A stretch of 64,000 bases of DNA from an uncultured Collinsella sp. (lineage in GTDB: Bacteria; Actinomycetota; Coriobacteriia; Coriobacteriales; Coriobacteriaceae). Under the pieces are notes generated by a model. It was not told where the DNA came from. It did not search any database and worked only from the letters and a program-made list of their open reading frames with translations. The stretch spans positions 1-64,000 of the forward strand of contig CAUEMA010000003.1 in NCBI GenBank assembly GCA_959018755.1. The letters run 5' to 3'. The position numbers and the translations under genes are program-made. This document shows positions 16,587-25,598 of the stretch, in pieces (position 1 is the stretch's first letter; every line of letters starts with the position of its first letter).

Positions 16587-16964
16587 ATCTCAATTTGTAA
16601 CATCTGGACCCGATTTGGGCGGCTAGATGTTACGGATCGAGATGTTTCGGCAGGACGTTCTCCGTTTGTCTCAATCTGTAACACGAGGGGCGGATTTTGC
16701 CGAGTTGTTGTTACAGATTGAGATTTTCTAGCAGGCGGGCTTGGTTTGTCTCGATCTGTAACAGGTAGGGGTCAAAAGTGGGTCTAGATGTTACAGATTG
16801 AGATGTTTGGTCGGACCGAATTTGTTCGTCTCGATTTGTAACATCTAGGGTCGTTTTTGGTCTGTAGGTGTTACAGATAGAGATTTTCCGACGGAACGCT
16901 CCCGTTTGTCTCGATCTGTAACAGTAAGACCCGGTTTTGCCGAGTAACTGTTACAGATCGAGAC
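16587..16964. repeat. Right array of five 80-bp palindromic repeats
   Basis: Five units in the same orientation as the left array. The TTGTAAC/CTGTAAC cores are at 16595, 16676, 16756, 16836 and 16916, a period of 80-81 bp. The first two units are nearly identical to left units 1 and 2, including their loops and linkers; the fifth has no close left partner. The array occupies most of the 619-bp gap 16487-17105. The remaining 100 bp on the left and 140 bp on the right hold nothing else recognisable. Confidence 0.9.
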
Positions 16965-17105
16965 AAACCGACGGGCCGCCCCGCCCCATCCACCTGCCGC
17001 CACCTGATATTCGCCGATTTTCGTTGTGCTGCTGTGCCCCCATGCCATATCCTCTAGACAACTACGCGGCATCATCGCCGCCGCGCCTACAAGAGAGGAA
17101 TGTCC

Positions 17106-19136
17106 ATGACCGCACCTGCATCCAAGCTGCTCCAGCCCATTACGGTTGGCCCCCTTGAGCTCAAAAACCGCATTATGTTCCCGCCGCTGACCACCGGCTA
17201 CGAGGAGCGCGACGGCTCCATTGGCGAGCGCAGCCTGGCTTTTTACGAGCGCCTGGCCCGTGGCGGCGTGAGCTACATCGTCATCGGCGACGTCGCTCCC
17301 GTTATGACCGCAAGCCCCACGCCCAAGCTGGCGACCGACGCCCAGATCCCCACGTTTAAGGCGCTGGCCGATGCCGTCCACAAGCACGGTGCCAAGGTTG
17401 CGCTGCAGCTGTTCCACCCCGAGTACGACGTGCCCGGCGTCGGTCGCATGGTCATGGGCTCCATGGTCGCTGCCAAGGCAGCGCAGGAGGCCAAGGCCGC
17501 CGGCGACGAGGAGACCTTTGCCGTCAAGATGGCCGAGTCCAACGAGATCCGCAAGCAGGCCTACGCCAAGCTGCACCACGACATGCAGCACTTTGTGAAC
17601 GAGGCAAGCGTAGAGCAGCTCACCCAGATCAAGGAGGCCATCGCCGCCTCGGCCGCCCGCGCGCAGCAGGCCGGCATCGATGCCATCGAGGTCCACGGCG
17701 ATCGTCTGGTGGGTTCGCTGTGCTCCGCGATCCTCAACCAGCGCACCGACGAGTACGGCGGCTCGTTCCAGAACCGCGTCCGCTACGCGCTGGAGGTCGT
17801 CGCCGCCATTAAGGAGGCCGCGCCGCAGCTGATGGTGGAGTACAAGCTCCCCGTGATCATGGAGAACCCCGACGGCACGCCGCGCGGTAAGGGCGGTCTG
17901 CAGCCCGACGAGGCCTGCGAGTTTGCCAAGCTGCTCGAGGGCGCCGGCATCGACATGATCCAGGTCGCGCAGGCAAACCACACCGGCAACATGGGCGACA
18001 CCATTCCGCCCATGGGCGCCATGCCCTACAACTGGACGCTGCCCGTGGCCGAGCGCGTCAAGGCCCTGGTCTCTGTGCCGGTGGCAACCGTCGGCCGCGT
18101 GGTTTCGGTCGAGGCCGGCGAGAAGATCCTGGAAGACGGCTCGGCCGACATCATCGCCTACGGCCGCTCGCTCATGTGCGACCCCGACATTGCGCTGAAG
18201 GCCGCGACCGGCGAGCCCATCCGCGAGTGCCTCAACTGCAACAAGGGCTGCGTCGACGCGATTCAAAACCGCAAGTACATCTCGTGCGTGCTCAATGCCG
18301 AGAACGGCGATGAGGCGACCATCGCCATTAAGCCTGGCGAGGGCGACAAGAAGATCGCCGTGGTGGGCGGCGGTATCGCCGGCCTAGAGGCCGCGCGCGT
18401 GGTGGCCAAGCGCGGCTACGACGTGACCGTCTACGAGGCGAGCGATCATCTGGGCGGCCAGATTGTGCTGGCGGCCGCGCCTCCGCGCAAGGACGAGATC
18501 ATGCGCTCGGTCGAGTACTACGAGAAGATTCTGCCCGGCCTGGGCGTGAAGGTTGAGCTCAACCACGCAGCTACTGCCGAGGACCTCAATGCCGCCGACG
18601 CCGCGATTGTGGCCGTGGGCGCGCACGACGTGGTCATCCCCGTTCCGGGTGCCGATTCGGACAAGGTCGTCTCGAGCTGGGACGTGCTGGCCGGCAAGGT
18701 GGAGCTCACGGGCCGCGTCGCCGTCATTGGCGGCGGCCTGGTGGGCACCGAGACTGCCGAGTACCTGCTGCAGCACGGCTGCGAGGTGGCGATTGTCGAG
18801 ATGCTCGACAAGATTGCCGCGGGCGAGTCCGAGACCATCCTGCCGCTGATTATGAGCGACTTTGCCGAGCATAACGTGGAGCAGCACGTGAAGACCCGCC
18901 TGACCGCCATTACCGACGAGGGCGTGGAGGCCGTTCGCACCACCGAGGACGGCGCCGAGGAGCCGGTGAAGATCGCTTGCGATTACGTGGTGATGGCTGT
19001 GGGTTCCAGGGCCAACGTGTTTGACCTGGACGGCGTGACGGTGCCCGTGACCTGCGTGGGCGACTGCTCGGGCGAGCGCACCGCCGACATCGCGAGCGCC
19101 ATTCGCACGGCATATCACGCGGCCAACGAGCTGTAG
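17106..19136 (+). CDS. Old-yellow-enzyme / 2,4-dienoyl-CoA-reductase-like flavoprotein
   Basis: A 676-residue NAD(P)H-dependent reductase of the multidomain OYE family. An N-terminal FMN TIM barrel (LLQPITVGPLELKNRIMFPP, LALQLFHP, the EYGGSFQNR loop) is followed by a 4Fe-4S site CX2CX3CX11C beginning CLNCNKGC near residue 377. The C terminus is an FAD/NAD(P) disulfide-reductase fold with two dinucleotide loops, VVGGGIAGLEAA and VIGGGLVGTETA. Gut Coriobacteria encode many such enzymes acting on enoate-type bile acid, steroid or plant substrates; which one cannot be told here. The OYE catalytic HxxH/Y context appears altered to EVHGDRLV. ATG 17106 follows AGAGAGGA. Confidence 0.9.
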   Translation: MTAPASKLLQPITVGPLELKNRIMFPPLTTGYEERDGSIGERSLAFYERLARGGVSYIVIGDVAPVMTASPTPKLATDAQIPTFKALADAVHKHGAKVALQLFHPEYDVPGVGRMVMGSMVAAKAAQEAKAAGDEETFAVKMAESNEIRKQAYAKLHHDMQHFVNEASVEQLTQIKEAIAASAARAQQAGIDAIEVHGDRLVGSLCSAILNQRTDEYGGSFQNRVRYALEVVAAIKEAAPQLMVEYKLPVIMENPDGTPRGKGGLQPDEACEFAKLLEGAGIDMIQVAQANHTGNMGDTIPPMGAMPYNWTLPVAERVKALVSVPVATVGRVVSVEAGEKILEDGSADIIAYGRSLMCDPDIALKAATGEPIRECLNCNKGCVDAIQNRKYISCVLNAENGDEATIAIKPGEGDKKIAVVGGGIAGLEAARVVAKRGYDVTVYEASDHLGGQIVLAAAPPRKDEIMRSVEYYEKILPGLGVKVELNHAATAEDLNAADAAIVAVGAHDVVIPVPGADSDKVVSSWDVLAGKVELTGRVAVIGGGLVGTETAEYLLQHGCEVAIVEMLDKIAAGESETILPLIMSDFAEHNVEQHVKTRLTAITDEGVEAVRTTEDGAEEPVKIACDYVVMAVGSRANVFDLDGVTVPVTCVGDCSGERTADIASAIRTAYHAANEL

Positions 19137-19208
19137 TTAACATCGCAGCGGGGCGGGGCGGTAGCACGGATCCACCTCGCCCGACTGCGTCCCATCGGGT
19201 GTCAACCG

Positions 19209-19252
19209 GGGCGGGGTCTGCAAGCGCAGCAGGTCCCGCCCTTCTTGTTTTG
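19209..19252 (+). terminator. Terminator after the flavoprotein gene
   Basis: GGGCGGG at 19209-19215 and CCCGCCC at 19235-19241 enclose a short CTGC/GCAG stem and are followed by TTCTTGTTTT. Confidence 0.65.
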
Positions 19253-19585
19253 CTCCAGTGGATGGCAATGCGCGCTAATCATGAGGAGTGAGGACGTCTA
19301 CTGCCTTGCAGACCGCTCAAAATTATTAGGGGAGGGGTTAATAATTATATCCTCTATACCAAAGGACATAAAGAGATGCCAATTTTGTTGGCAGGCGAAT
19401 GACGATTGGCTGCGAGCTAGCTACCAGCGTAAATAATCGATAAAGAAATGTCGTAAATTGATGCCAAATGCCCAGATGCCACCGTTGCGATTTTCAATTA
19501 ACTGCTACGTGCAAACAGCAAAATGCTACTATCTAACATGCACGTAAGAAGGCAGATTAACGGTTAAGGCTAAGAAGTGGCAGGT
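19253..19585. other. AT-rich intergenic stretch, no gene seen
   Basis: About 330 bp of clearly lower GC than its surroundings, upstream of the HTH gene. A 63-codon open frame at 19245-19436 has no ribosome binding site or family pattern, and I do not count it. No tRNA, repeat or strong promoter was recognised; TACTAT at about 19527 could be the -10 of the following gene. Confidence 0.5.
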
Positions 19586-19981
19586 ATGTCGGAAGCAACA
19601 AGGACTCGCACGCATGCGCCCGAGGTTAGGCAGCGCGCCGTCGAGATCCTCCAAGAGGGGGTTGGTCACCGCGCCCTCGCCGCAAAGCTTGGCATTCCCC
19701 AGGCCACGGCTCGTCAGTGGGCCCGCGCATATGACGTGGGCGGTGCCGATGCCGTGCTCAACGCGGGCGCTCGTCATCACACCTATTCGTACGAAGTAAA
19801 GCTCGCCGTGGTTAAGGACCGTCTGGAAAACGGCCTGACGCTTCGCGAGACCATGATCAAGTATGGGATTCCCAGCGAGTCTTCAGTCAAGGCTTGGTGC
19901 CGCCAGTATCGCGAGAGCGGCGAGTCCGCGCTGGTCGATAAGCCGCGCGGTCGCAAGCCGCGCGTTAAAAAGGAGGAATAG
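19586..19981 (+). CDS. Orphan IS3-type OrfA-like helix-turn-helix protein
   Basis: A 131-residue basic protein with two HTH units: RQRAVEILQEGVGHRALAAK...GIPQATARQWARAYD and KDRLENGLTLRETMIKYGIPSESSVKAWCRQYRESG. It ends in the AT-hook-like DKPRGRKPRVKKEE. This layout is that of the OrfA DNA-binding subunit of IS3/IS150 transposases. No OrfB (DDE) gene, frameshift signal or terminal inverted repeats follow; a terminator comes 12 bp after the stop. It is therefore either a remnant or a domesticated DNA-binding protein. I chose ATG 19586 over GTG 19577; the ribosome binding site is weak. Confidence 0.7.
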   Translation: MSEATRTRTHAPEVRQRAVEILQEGVGHRALAAKLGIPQATARQWARAYDVGGADAVLNAGARHHTYSYEVKLAVVKDRLENGLTLRETMIKYGIPSESSVKAWCRQYRESGESALVDKPRGRKPRVKKEE

Positions 19982-19993
19982 CGAACGGGATGG

Positions 19994-20018
19994 TGCGCCC
20001 ACAGGGGCGCATTTTTTG
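19994..20018 (+). terminator. Terminator of the OrfA-like gene
   Basis: TGCGCCC at 19994-20000 and GGGCGCA at 20005-20011 with a 4-base loop, followed by a T7 run. Confidence 0.85.
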
Positions 20019-20265
20019 CCGCGCCAACTTTTCGGACTGCCGCGAGCCTATCGGGACATCTTCCAACGTGGCCAATAAACCGCGCACAGTGGCCCGCGCG
20101 CCTGCCGCTGCGGTAAGGGAGCGTCACCCCTCTACTCCAATGCGGACAGACTCCTTACCCCGTACGCCTAAAACTCCCCAGTTGACCGAAAACCTGCCGC
20201 CGCCACTCCTCAATTGAGCTATAACGTTAAACAATTGCAGCGTTTTTGCATGGGGGAGTGATGGT

Positions 20266-23148
20266 ATGACGCTACTGTATTTCCTTACCCTGTTTCCGCT
20301 GGTGCCGGCGCTGGGCATGCTGCTCGCGCGCGGTGACCGCGCCCGCGATGCGGTGGGGCTCATAGGTTCCGGCATGATTATGGCGGTGACAGTTGTAGTC
20401 GCCGTTATGTTTTTTGGCACGGGTCCGCAGAGCTTTGAGGTTGCCCCCGGCACCTCGCATGTGCTCTCGATCATCAGCTCCGTCATCGATGTCATCCTGT
20501 GCGCCGTCATCCTGTACAACGCGTACAAATATAGGAACGCGCTCACCACGGTGCTCGGCGTGGTGCAGCTGGTGGGTTCGGTTGCCTTTGCGACCATGAC
20601 GCTGCCCGCGGCCGAAGCCGTCACGGCGACGCCGCTCTACCTGGACTACATGAGCGTGATCATGGTCCTCGCCGTCGGCATCGTCGGCAGCCTTATCTGC
20701 GTGTATGCCCTGGGCTACATGAAGGACTTTCAGGCCCATGACGAGCACGAGGCCGCACTGCACGGGCAGACCGCGCCCGACCGTCGCCCGCAGTTCCTGG
20801 CGCTTATGTTCCTGTTCCTTTCGGCCATGTTCGTCATCGTGACGAGCGACAACCTCGAGTGGCTGTTCTGCGGCTGGGAAATCACCACCGTGTGCTCGTT
20901 TCTTATGATTGGCTACACGCGCACGCCCGAGGCCATCAAAAACGCTTTTATCCAGATCATCCTCAACATGCTGGGCGGCATCGCGTTTTTGGCCGGACTC
21001 ATGTACCTGCACGTCAACGGCATGCCGCTGACCATCTCGGGCATGATTGAGCTTTCCGGCGCCGGAACCGCGCAATCCGCGCTGCTGGTGATGCCGGTCA
21101 TCCTGTTGTCGCTCGCCGCCCTTACCAAGGCTGCGCAGATGCCGTTCCACACCTGGCTGCTCGGCGCCATGGTTGCCCCCACGCCCACGAGCGCCCTGCT
21201 GCATTCGTCCACCATGGTCAAAGCCGGCGTGTTCCTAATGGTCAAGCTGAGCCCGCTCTATGCCATCTATCCCGTGACCGGCTTTATGGTCACGAGTGTG
21301 GGTGCCATCACGTTTTTGCTCGCTGCCCTCATGGCCATCTCGCAGAGCAACGCCAAGCGCGTGCTCGCGTACTCCACCATTTCCAACTTGGGCCTCATTA
21401 GTGCCTGCTTGGGTGTCGGCGCGCCCGAGGCCGTATGGGCGGCCATCTTCCTGATTCTGTTTCACACGGTGGCAAAGTCGCTGCTGTTCCTGTGCGTGGG
21501 CACGGCCGAGCATCATATCGGCAGCCGCAATATCGAGGACATGGACGGCATGTTCAGCCGCATGCCGCACCTGACGCGCCTGATGATGCTGGGCATCATG
21601 GGCATGTTTGTGGCGCCGTTTGGCATGCTCGTGTCCAAGTGGGGCGCCCTGGTGGCGTTTGCGCAGACCGGCAACGTGCTCATGATCATGGTGCTTGCCT
21701 TTGGCTCGGCCGCGACGTTTTACTTCTGGGGCAAGTGGCTTGCCAAGCTTTCGGGCGTCGATCCCACGGCTCAAAACGTTGAGGTCAATGTCCATAAGAC
21801 CGAATGGATGGCGCTCAACACCATCGCCGCGCTACTGATTCTGTGCTGCGTGGCGTTCCCGGTTATCTCGAGCGGCCTGGTGTCGCCTTACTTGGCCATG
21901 GTGTTTGGCCGCGTGCCGTACGTTATCGGCAAGGACGCCATGTATCTGATGGTGGTTATCGTGGCTTTTATCGCCGTGGTGCTGCTGACTTCATTCCGCG
22001 TGAGCAACAAGCCGCACGTAAACGTATATCTTTCGGGTGTGGGAACCGACAATTACCGCCATTTCCGCGGCTCGATGGGACACGAGGTGAAGGCCGAAAA
22101 GCGCAATTGGTACTCGGAGGACGCCCTTGGCGAGAAGCGTATTGGCCCCGCGGGTAGCGTCGTGTGCTGCAGCATTATCTTGTTTGCGCTGCTGTGTTGC
22201 GCGTGGATTGGGCCCGAGCGGCTTGCCATGAGCGCGCCCTCGGTGCTGCGCGGCAAGTATTTTGAAGGTTCGGGCGTCTTGGGCATTTTTATTGGTACCG
22301 TGGCGTTTGCCTTGCTGGCGCCGCTTGTGGGCGGTTTGATTGACGGCCTTGACCGCAAGCTGTCCGCTCGCATGCAGGGTCGCGTGGGGCCGCGTCTGCT
22401 GCAGCCCTTCTACGACGTTGCCAAGCTGCTGCGCAAAGCCCCTGCCAGCGTAAACACCATGGACGATACCTACATGGCGTGCGCGCTTATCTTTACCGTG
22501 GTGGGCGGCGGCATCTTTGTGTCGGGCTCCAACACGTTGCTGTGCGCCTTTATGGTGACGCTCGCCGCGATCTTTGTGGTGTTGGCCTCTGCGTCGACGC
22601 AAAGCCCGTTTGCCCAGGTTGGCGCCGATCGTGAGTTGCTGCAGGTTATGAGTTATGAGCCCGCCGTTCTGCTGATGAGCGTGGGCCTGTATCTTGCCAC
22701 CGACAGCTTCGATTCCATCGCCGTGACGGGGCAGTCGGCCCCCATCATCGTGTACAGCGCGCCCATTTTCCTCGCACTGCTCGCGGTGCTTACCATCAAG
22801 CTGCGCAAGTCGCCGTTCGATCTTTCGTACTCGCATCACGCGCATCAGGAGATTGTCCAGGGCGTCGCCACCGAGATGAGCGGCGGCACGCTGGCCAAGA
22901 TGACCCTTATGCACTGGTGCGAGACCGTGCTGTTTTTGATGTGGGTGGGCATGTTCTTTGTTTGGGACAACCCGGTGAGCTGGCTGGTCGCCCTGGTCGT
23001 GATGGCCGCGACGTATTTTGTCGAGGTCCTGATCGACAACACCTTTGCCCGTAGTACCTGGCGCAGCTGCTTTAAGCTCGGCTGGGGCGTGGCGCTGGTG
23101 TTTGGCCTGCTCAACCTTATGCCCATCCTCGTCGACGTGTTTATTTAG
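20266..23148 (+). CDS. Ech-type hydrogenase membrane subunits A and B fused
   Basis: A 960-residue polytopic membrane protein that joins two normally separate subunits of an energy-converting hydrogenase. Residues 1 to about 620 are the NuoL/EchA-type proton or sodium antiporter, with the conserved WEITTVCSFLMIGY, KAAQMPFHTWLLGAM and AYSTISNLG segments. From about 660 the NuoH/EchB module follows, with the signature DRKLSARMQGRVGPR, the ADRELLQVMSYEPA loop and KLRKSPFDLSYSHHAHQE. It should carry ions across the cytoplasmic membrane, coupled to the hydrogenase module encoded next. ATG 20266 follows GGGGGAG at seven bases. It is the first gene of a five-gene operon. Confidence 0.92.
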   Translation: MTLLYFLTLFPLVPALGMLLARGDRARDAVGLIGSGMIMAVTVVVAVMFFGTGPQSFEVAPGTSHVLSIISSVIDVILCAVILYNAYKYRNALTTVLGVVQLVGSVAFATMTLPAAEAVTATPLYLDYMSVIMVLAVGIVGSLICVYALGYMKDFQAHDEHEAALHGQTAPDRRPQFLALMFLFLSAMFVIVTSDNLEWLFCGWEITTVCSFLMIGYTRTPEAIKNAFIQIILNMLGGIAFLAGLMYLHVNGMPLTISGMIELSGAGTAQSALLVMPVILLSLAALTKAAQMPFHTWLLGAMVAPTPTSALLHSSTMVKAGVFLMVKLSPLYAIYPVTGFMVTSVGAITFLLAALMAISQSNAKRVLAYSTISNLGLISACLGVGAPEAVWAAIFLILFHTVAKSLLFLCVGTAEHHIGSRNIEDMDGMFSRMPHLTRLMMLGIMGMFVAPFGMLVSKWGALVAFAQTGNVLMIMVLAFGSAATFYFWGKWLAKLSGVDPTAQNVEVNVHKTEWMALNTIAALLILCCVAFPVISSGLVSPYLAMVFGRVPYVIGKDAMYLMVVIVAFIAVVLLTSFRVSNKPHVNVYLSGVGTDNYRHFRGSMGHEVKAEKRNWYSEDALGEKRIGPAGSVVCCSIILFALLCCAWIGPERLAMSAPSVLRGKYFEGSGVLGIFIGTVAFALLAPLVGGLIDGLDRKLSARMQGRVGPRLLQPFYDVAKLLRKAPASVNTMDDTYMACALIFTVVGGGIFVSGSNTLLCAFMVTLAAIFVVLASASTQSPFAQVGADRELLQVMSYEPAVLLMSVGLYLATDSFDSIAVTGQSAPIIVYSAPIFLALLAVLTIKLRKSPFDLSYSHHAHQEIVQGVATEMSGGTLAKMTLMHWCETVLFLMWVGMFFVWDNPVSWLVALVVMAATYFVEVLIDNTFARSTWRSCFKLGWGVALVFGLLNLMPILVDVFI

Positions 23149-23160
23149 GAGGCGGCATCC

Positions 23161-23778
23161 ATGGATCATAAAATGTCGCGCTCGCCGTGGGTTATTCATT
23201 ACGACGGCTCGAGCTGCAACGGATGCGATATCGAGGTGCTGGCCTCGCTCACGCCATTGTTCGATGCGGAGCGCTTTGGCGTGGTCAACACCGGCAACCC
23301 CAAGCATGCGGATATCTTTTTGGTGACAGGCTCGGTCAATGCTCAGAACCTGCCCGTTGTGCGTCAGATTTACAACCAGATGCTCGAGCCCAAGTGCGTG
23401 GTGGCGTGCGGCATCTGCGCGTGTTCGGGCGGCGTGTTCCGCGATGCCTACAACGTGATCGGCGGCGTGGACCGCGCGATTCCCGTGGATGTGTACGCGC
23501 CCGGGTGCGCCATTCGCCCCGAGACCGTGATCGATGCCATCGTGGAGGCGTGCGGCATTCTGGACCAGAGGGAGGCCGTGATGCGCGCCGGCGGCGATCC
23601 GCTCACCGTGGGCGGCGCCGCTACCTGGGACGGTGGCGTTGAGCTGGGCGAGGACGGGTTTGTGGCAGCGGGGGCCGGGGCTGATGGCGCCGGCGATACG
23701 CCCGCTAGGGCGCCCGCCGCGCCCGTCGCTGGCGACGCACCTGCTGGGACGCCCGCCGCTGCAAAGGAGGCCGAGTAA
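23161..23778 (+). CDS. Ech-type hydrogenase small subunit (NuoB/EchC-like)
   Basis: Electron-transfer subunit that holds the proximal 4Fe-4S cluster next to the NiFe site. The 205-residue product has the cluster ligands in SSCNGCDIE, VACGICACSGG and APGCAIRPE. The core ends near residue 140. The remaining 60 residues are an Ala/Pro/Gly-rich acidic tail that such subunits usually lack. ATG 23161 follows AGGAGG. Its TAA overlaps the ATG of the next gene by one base. Confidence 0.92.
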   Translation: MDHKMSRSPWVIHYDGSSCNGCDIEVLASLTPLFDAERFGVVNTGNPKHADIFLVTGSVNAQNLPVVRQIYNQMLEPKCVVACGICACSGGVFRDAYNVIGGVDRAIPVDVYAPGCAIRPETVIDAIVEACGILDQREAVMRAGGDPLTVGGAATWDGGVELGEDGFVAAGAGADGAGDTPARAPAAPVAGDAPAGTPAAAKEAE

Positions 23779-24497
23779 TGCAAAAGGCAATCTATACCAT
23801 CGTCGGGATCGACGAGCTTCTGTCGCATGTCCAGGCGCTCAAGGGCGTCGGCGCGCGCTTTGTGCAAATGCACGCCGAGCGCTGTGTGGACGACGGATCG
23901 TATCGCCTGGTCTATACGTTTATCAACGTTCGTGCTGCTCAGGAGCATATTGCGCAGGACGGCAGCTATGCAATCGAGAACCTGGTGGTCGAGGATATCG
24001 ATCAGTACCAGGAGATTCCGTCCATCAGCTCGTACTATCCGGCGGTATTTCCGTTTGAGAACGAGGCGCATGACCTGTTTGGTCTTGCCATCACCGACAT
24101 GCAGATTGACTTTAAGGGCTTTTTCTACCAGGTCTCAACGGCCGAGCCCATGAGCGTTATCACGCCCGAGGTGAAGGCCGCGCGCGAGAAAGCCATGAAG
24201 GTCCGCGCGGTTGCAGAGGCCAAGGCGCGCAAGGCTGCGGCCGAAAAGGCTGCCGCTGCCACGGCCACTGCGGGGGAGGGCGCCGCAGGTGCCGGCGATG
24301 CTGCGGGCGCTGCCGTCGCTCAGCCCGCTGCGGCTGCCGGCTCCGATGCTCAGCATGACGAGGCTGTTGCGAAGGCCGCGCTCAAGGCTGCCGAGATGGA
24401 GGCAAAGCTCGCTGCCATGGATCCCGAGAAAGCGGCCAAGGTCCGCGCGGCGCTTGCCGCCAAGGCTGCCCGCGACAAGCAGAAAAAGGAGGCGTAA
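23778..24497 (+). CDS. Ech-type hydrogenase NuoC/EchD-like subunit
   Basis: A 239-residue peripheral subunit linking the large and small subunits. The NuoC-like core (residues 1-120) ends in the characteristic SSYYPAVFPFENEAHDLFGL and FKGFFY region. From about 125 on, the protein is a long Ala/Lys/Glu-rich tail, probably a charged helix or coil, not normally present in EchD. Start and stop both overlap or closely abut neighbours, so it is translated with the operon. Confidence 0.88.
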   Translation: MQKAIYTIVGIDELLSHVQALKGVGARFVQMHAERCVDDGSYRLVYTFINVRAAQEHIAQDGSYAIENLVVEDIDQYQEIPSISSYYPAVFPFENEAHDLFGLAITDMQIDFKGFFYQVSTAEPMSVITPEVKAAREKAMKVRAVAEAKARKAAAEKAAAATATAGEGAAGAGDAAGAAVAQPAAAAGSDAQHDEAVAKAALKAAEMEAKLAAMDPEKAAKVRAALAAKAARDKQKKEA

Positions 24498-24502
24498 GGT
24501 CC

Positions 24503-25591
24503 ATGGCACATCGCTCCGTTATTCCGTTTGGCCCGCAGCACCCGGTGCTGCCCGAGCCGCTTCATCTGGACCTGGTGATCGAGGACGACCGCGTCATCGA
24601 GGCAATTCCGCAGATCGGTTTTGTGCACCGCGGCCTCGAGAAGCTCACCGAAAAGCGCGATATGCATCAGTTTGGCTACATCGCCGAGCGCATCTGCGGC
24701 ATCTGCGCCGTGGGCCACAGCTACGGTTATGCCAGCGCCTGCGAGCGTATGCTCGACATCGAGGTGCCCGGCCGCGTGCAGTATATCCGCACCATTCTGC
24801 ACGAGCTTTCGCGCATTCACTCGCATTTGCTGTGGCTGGGCCTGCTCGCCGATGCCTTTGGCTTCGAGGCGTTGTTCTATCGTTCGTGGACCCTGCGCGA
24901 GCAAATTCTCAAGATTTTTGAGAGCACTTGCGGCGGGCGCGTGATTCTGTCGATTAACGAGATCGGCGGCCTTAAGCACGATATCGAGGACTCCGAGCTG
25001 GCGGGCATTGTCCAGACGCTCGACGCCATGCGCCCCGACTACGAGGCCCTGGTGCATACGTTTTTGGACGACGACAGCTGTGGCGAGCGCCTGCATGGCG
25101 TGGGCGTGATCAGCAAGAAGGATGCGCTGAATCTGTCGATGGTCGGCCCGTTTGGTCGCGCCTCGGGCGTGGATTACGACGTGCGCATGTTCGGTGACGG
25201 CGCCTATGCGGGTCTGGCCGCGTTTGAGCCCATCGTTGCTACCGATGGCGATTGCTATGCCCGCTGCCAGGTGCGTTGCGCCGAGGTCACGCAGGCCATG
25301 GACATCATCAAGGAGCTTGTGGGCAAGATTCCTCACGACGGTATCGGCGGGCGTACCAAGCTCACGCCGGCCGACGGCGCGCGCGGCGAGGTTGTGATTG
25401 AGCAGCCGCGCGGCGAGGCGTACTACTATGTGCGCGGCAACGGCACCAAGAATCTGGACCGTTTTCGCGTGCGCACGCCGACGTCGCAGAACCTTGCGGG
25501 TCTGACACATGCGCTGCAGGGCGTGCTCCTTGCCAACGTGCCCATGATTATCCTGACCATCGACCCCTGCATTAGCTGCACGGAAAGGTAG
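24503..25591 (+). CDS. Ech-type [NiFe] hydrogenase large subunit (EchE-like)
   Basis: Catalytic subunit, 362 residues, homologous to NuoD. Both pairs of nickel-coordinating cysteines are present: RICGICAVGH near residue 64 and DPCISC at the C terminus. It is therefore a true hydrogenase, not a complex I subunit. The chain ends three residues after the last cysteine (TER), so there is no tail for a maturation endopeptidase to remove; some Ech-type subunits are known to lack it. AGGAGG lies inside the end of the preceding gene, about 11 bases before ATG 24503. Likely role: H2 evolution from reduced ferredoxin, or the reverse, at the membrane. Confidence 0.95.
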   Translation: MAHRSVIPFGPQHPVLPEPLHLDLVIEDDRVIEAIPQIGFVHRGLEKLTEKRDMHQFGYIAERICGICAVGHSYGYASACERMLDIEVPGRVQYIRTILHELSRIHSHLLWLGLLADAFGFEALFYRSWTLREQILKIFESTCGGRVILSINEIGGLKHDIEDSELAGIVQTLDAMRPDYEALVHTFLDDDSCGERLHGVGVISKKDALNLSMVGPFGRASGVDYDVRMFGDGAYAGLAAFEPIVATDGDCYARCQVRCAEVTQAMDIIKELVGKIPHDGIGGRTKLTPADGARGEVVIEQPRGEAYYYVRGNGTKNLDRFRVRTPTSQNLAGLTHALQGVLLANVPMIILTIDPCISCTER

Positions 25592-25598
25592 GCGCGGC

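Noticed and set aside
13469..16964. Integron cassette array (attC sites)
   Set aside because: The palindromes are tandem at 80 bp without genes between units, the cores do not fit RYYYAAC/GTTRRRY, and no integrase is seen.
19245..19436. 63-codon open frame in the AT-rich gap
   Set aside because: No ribosome binding site, no recognisable pattern, and it starts inside the upstream terminator region.
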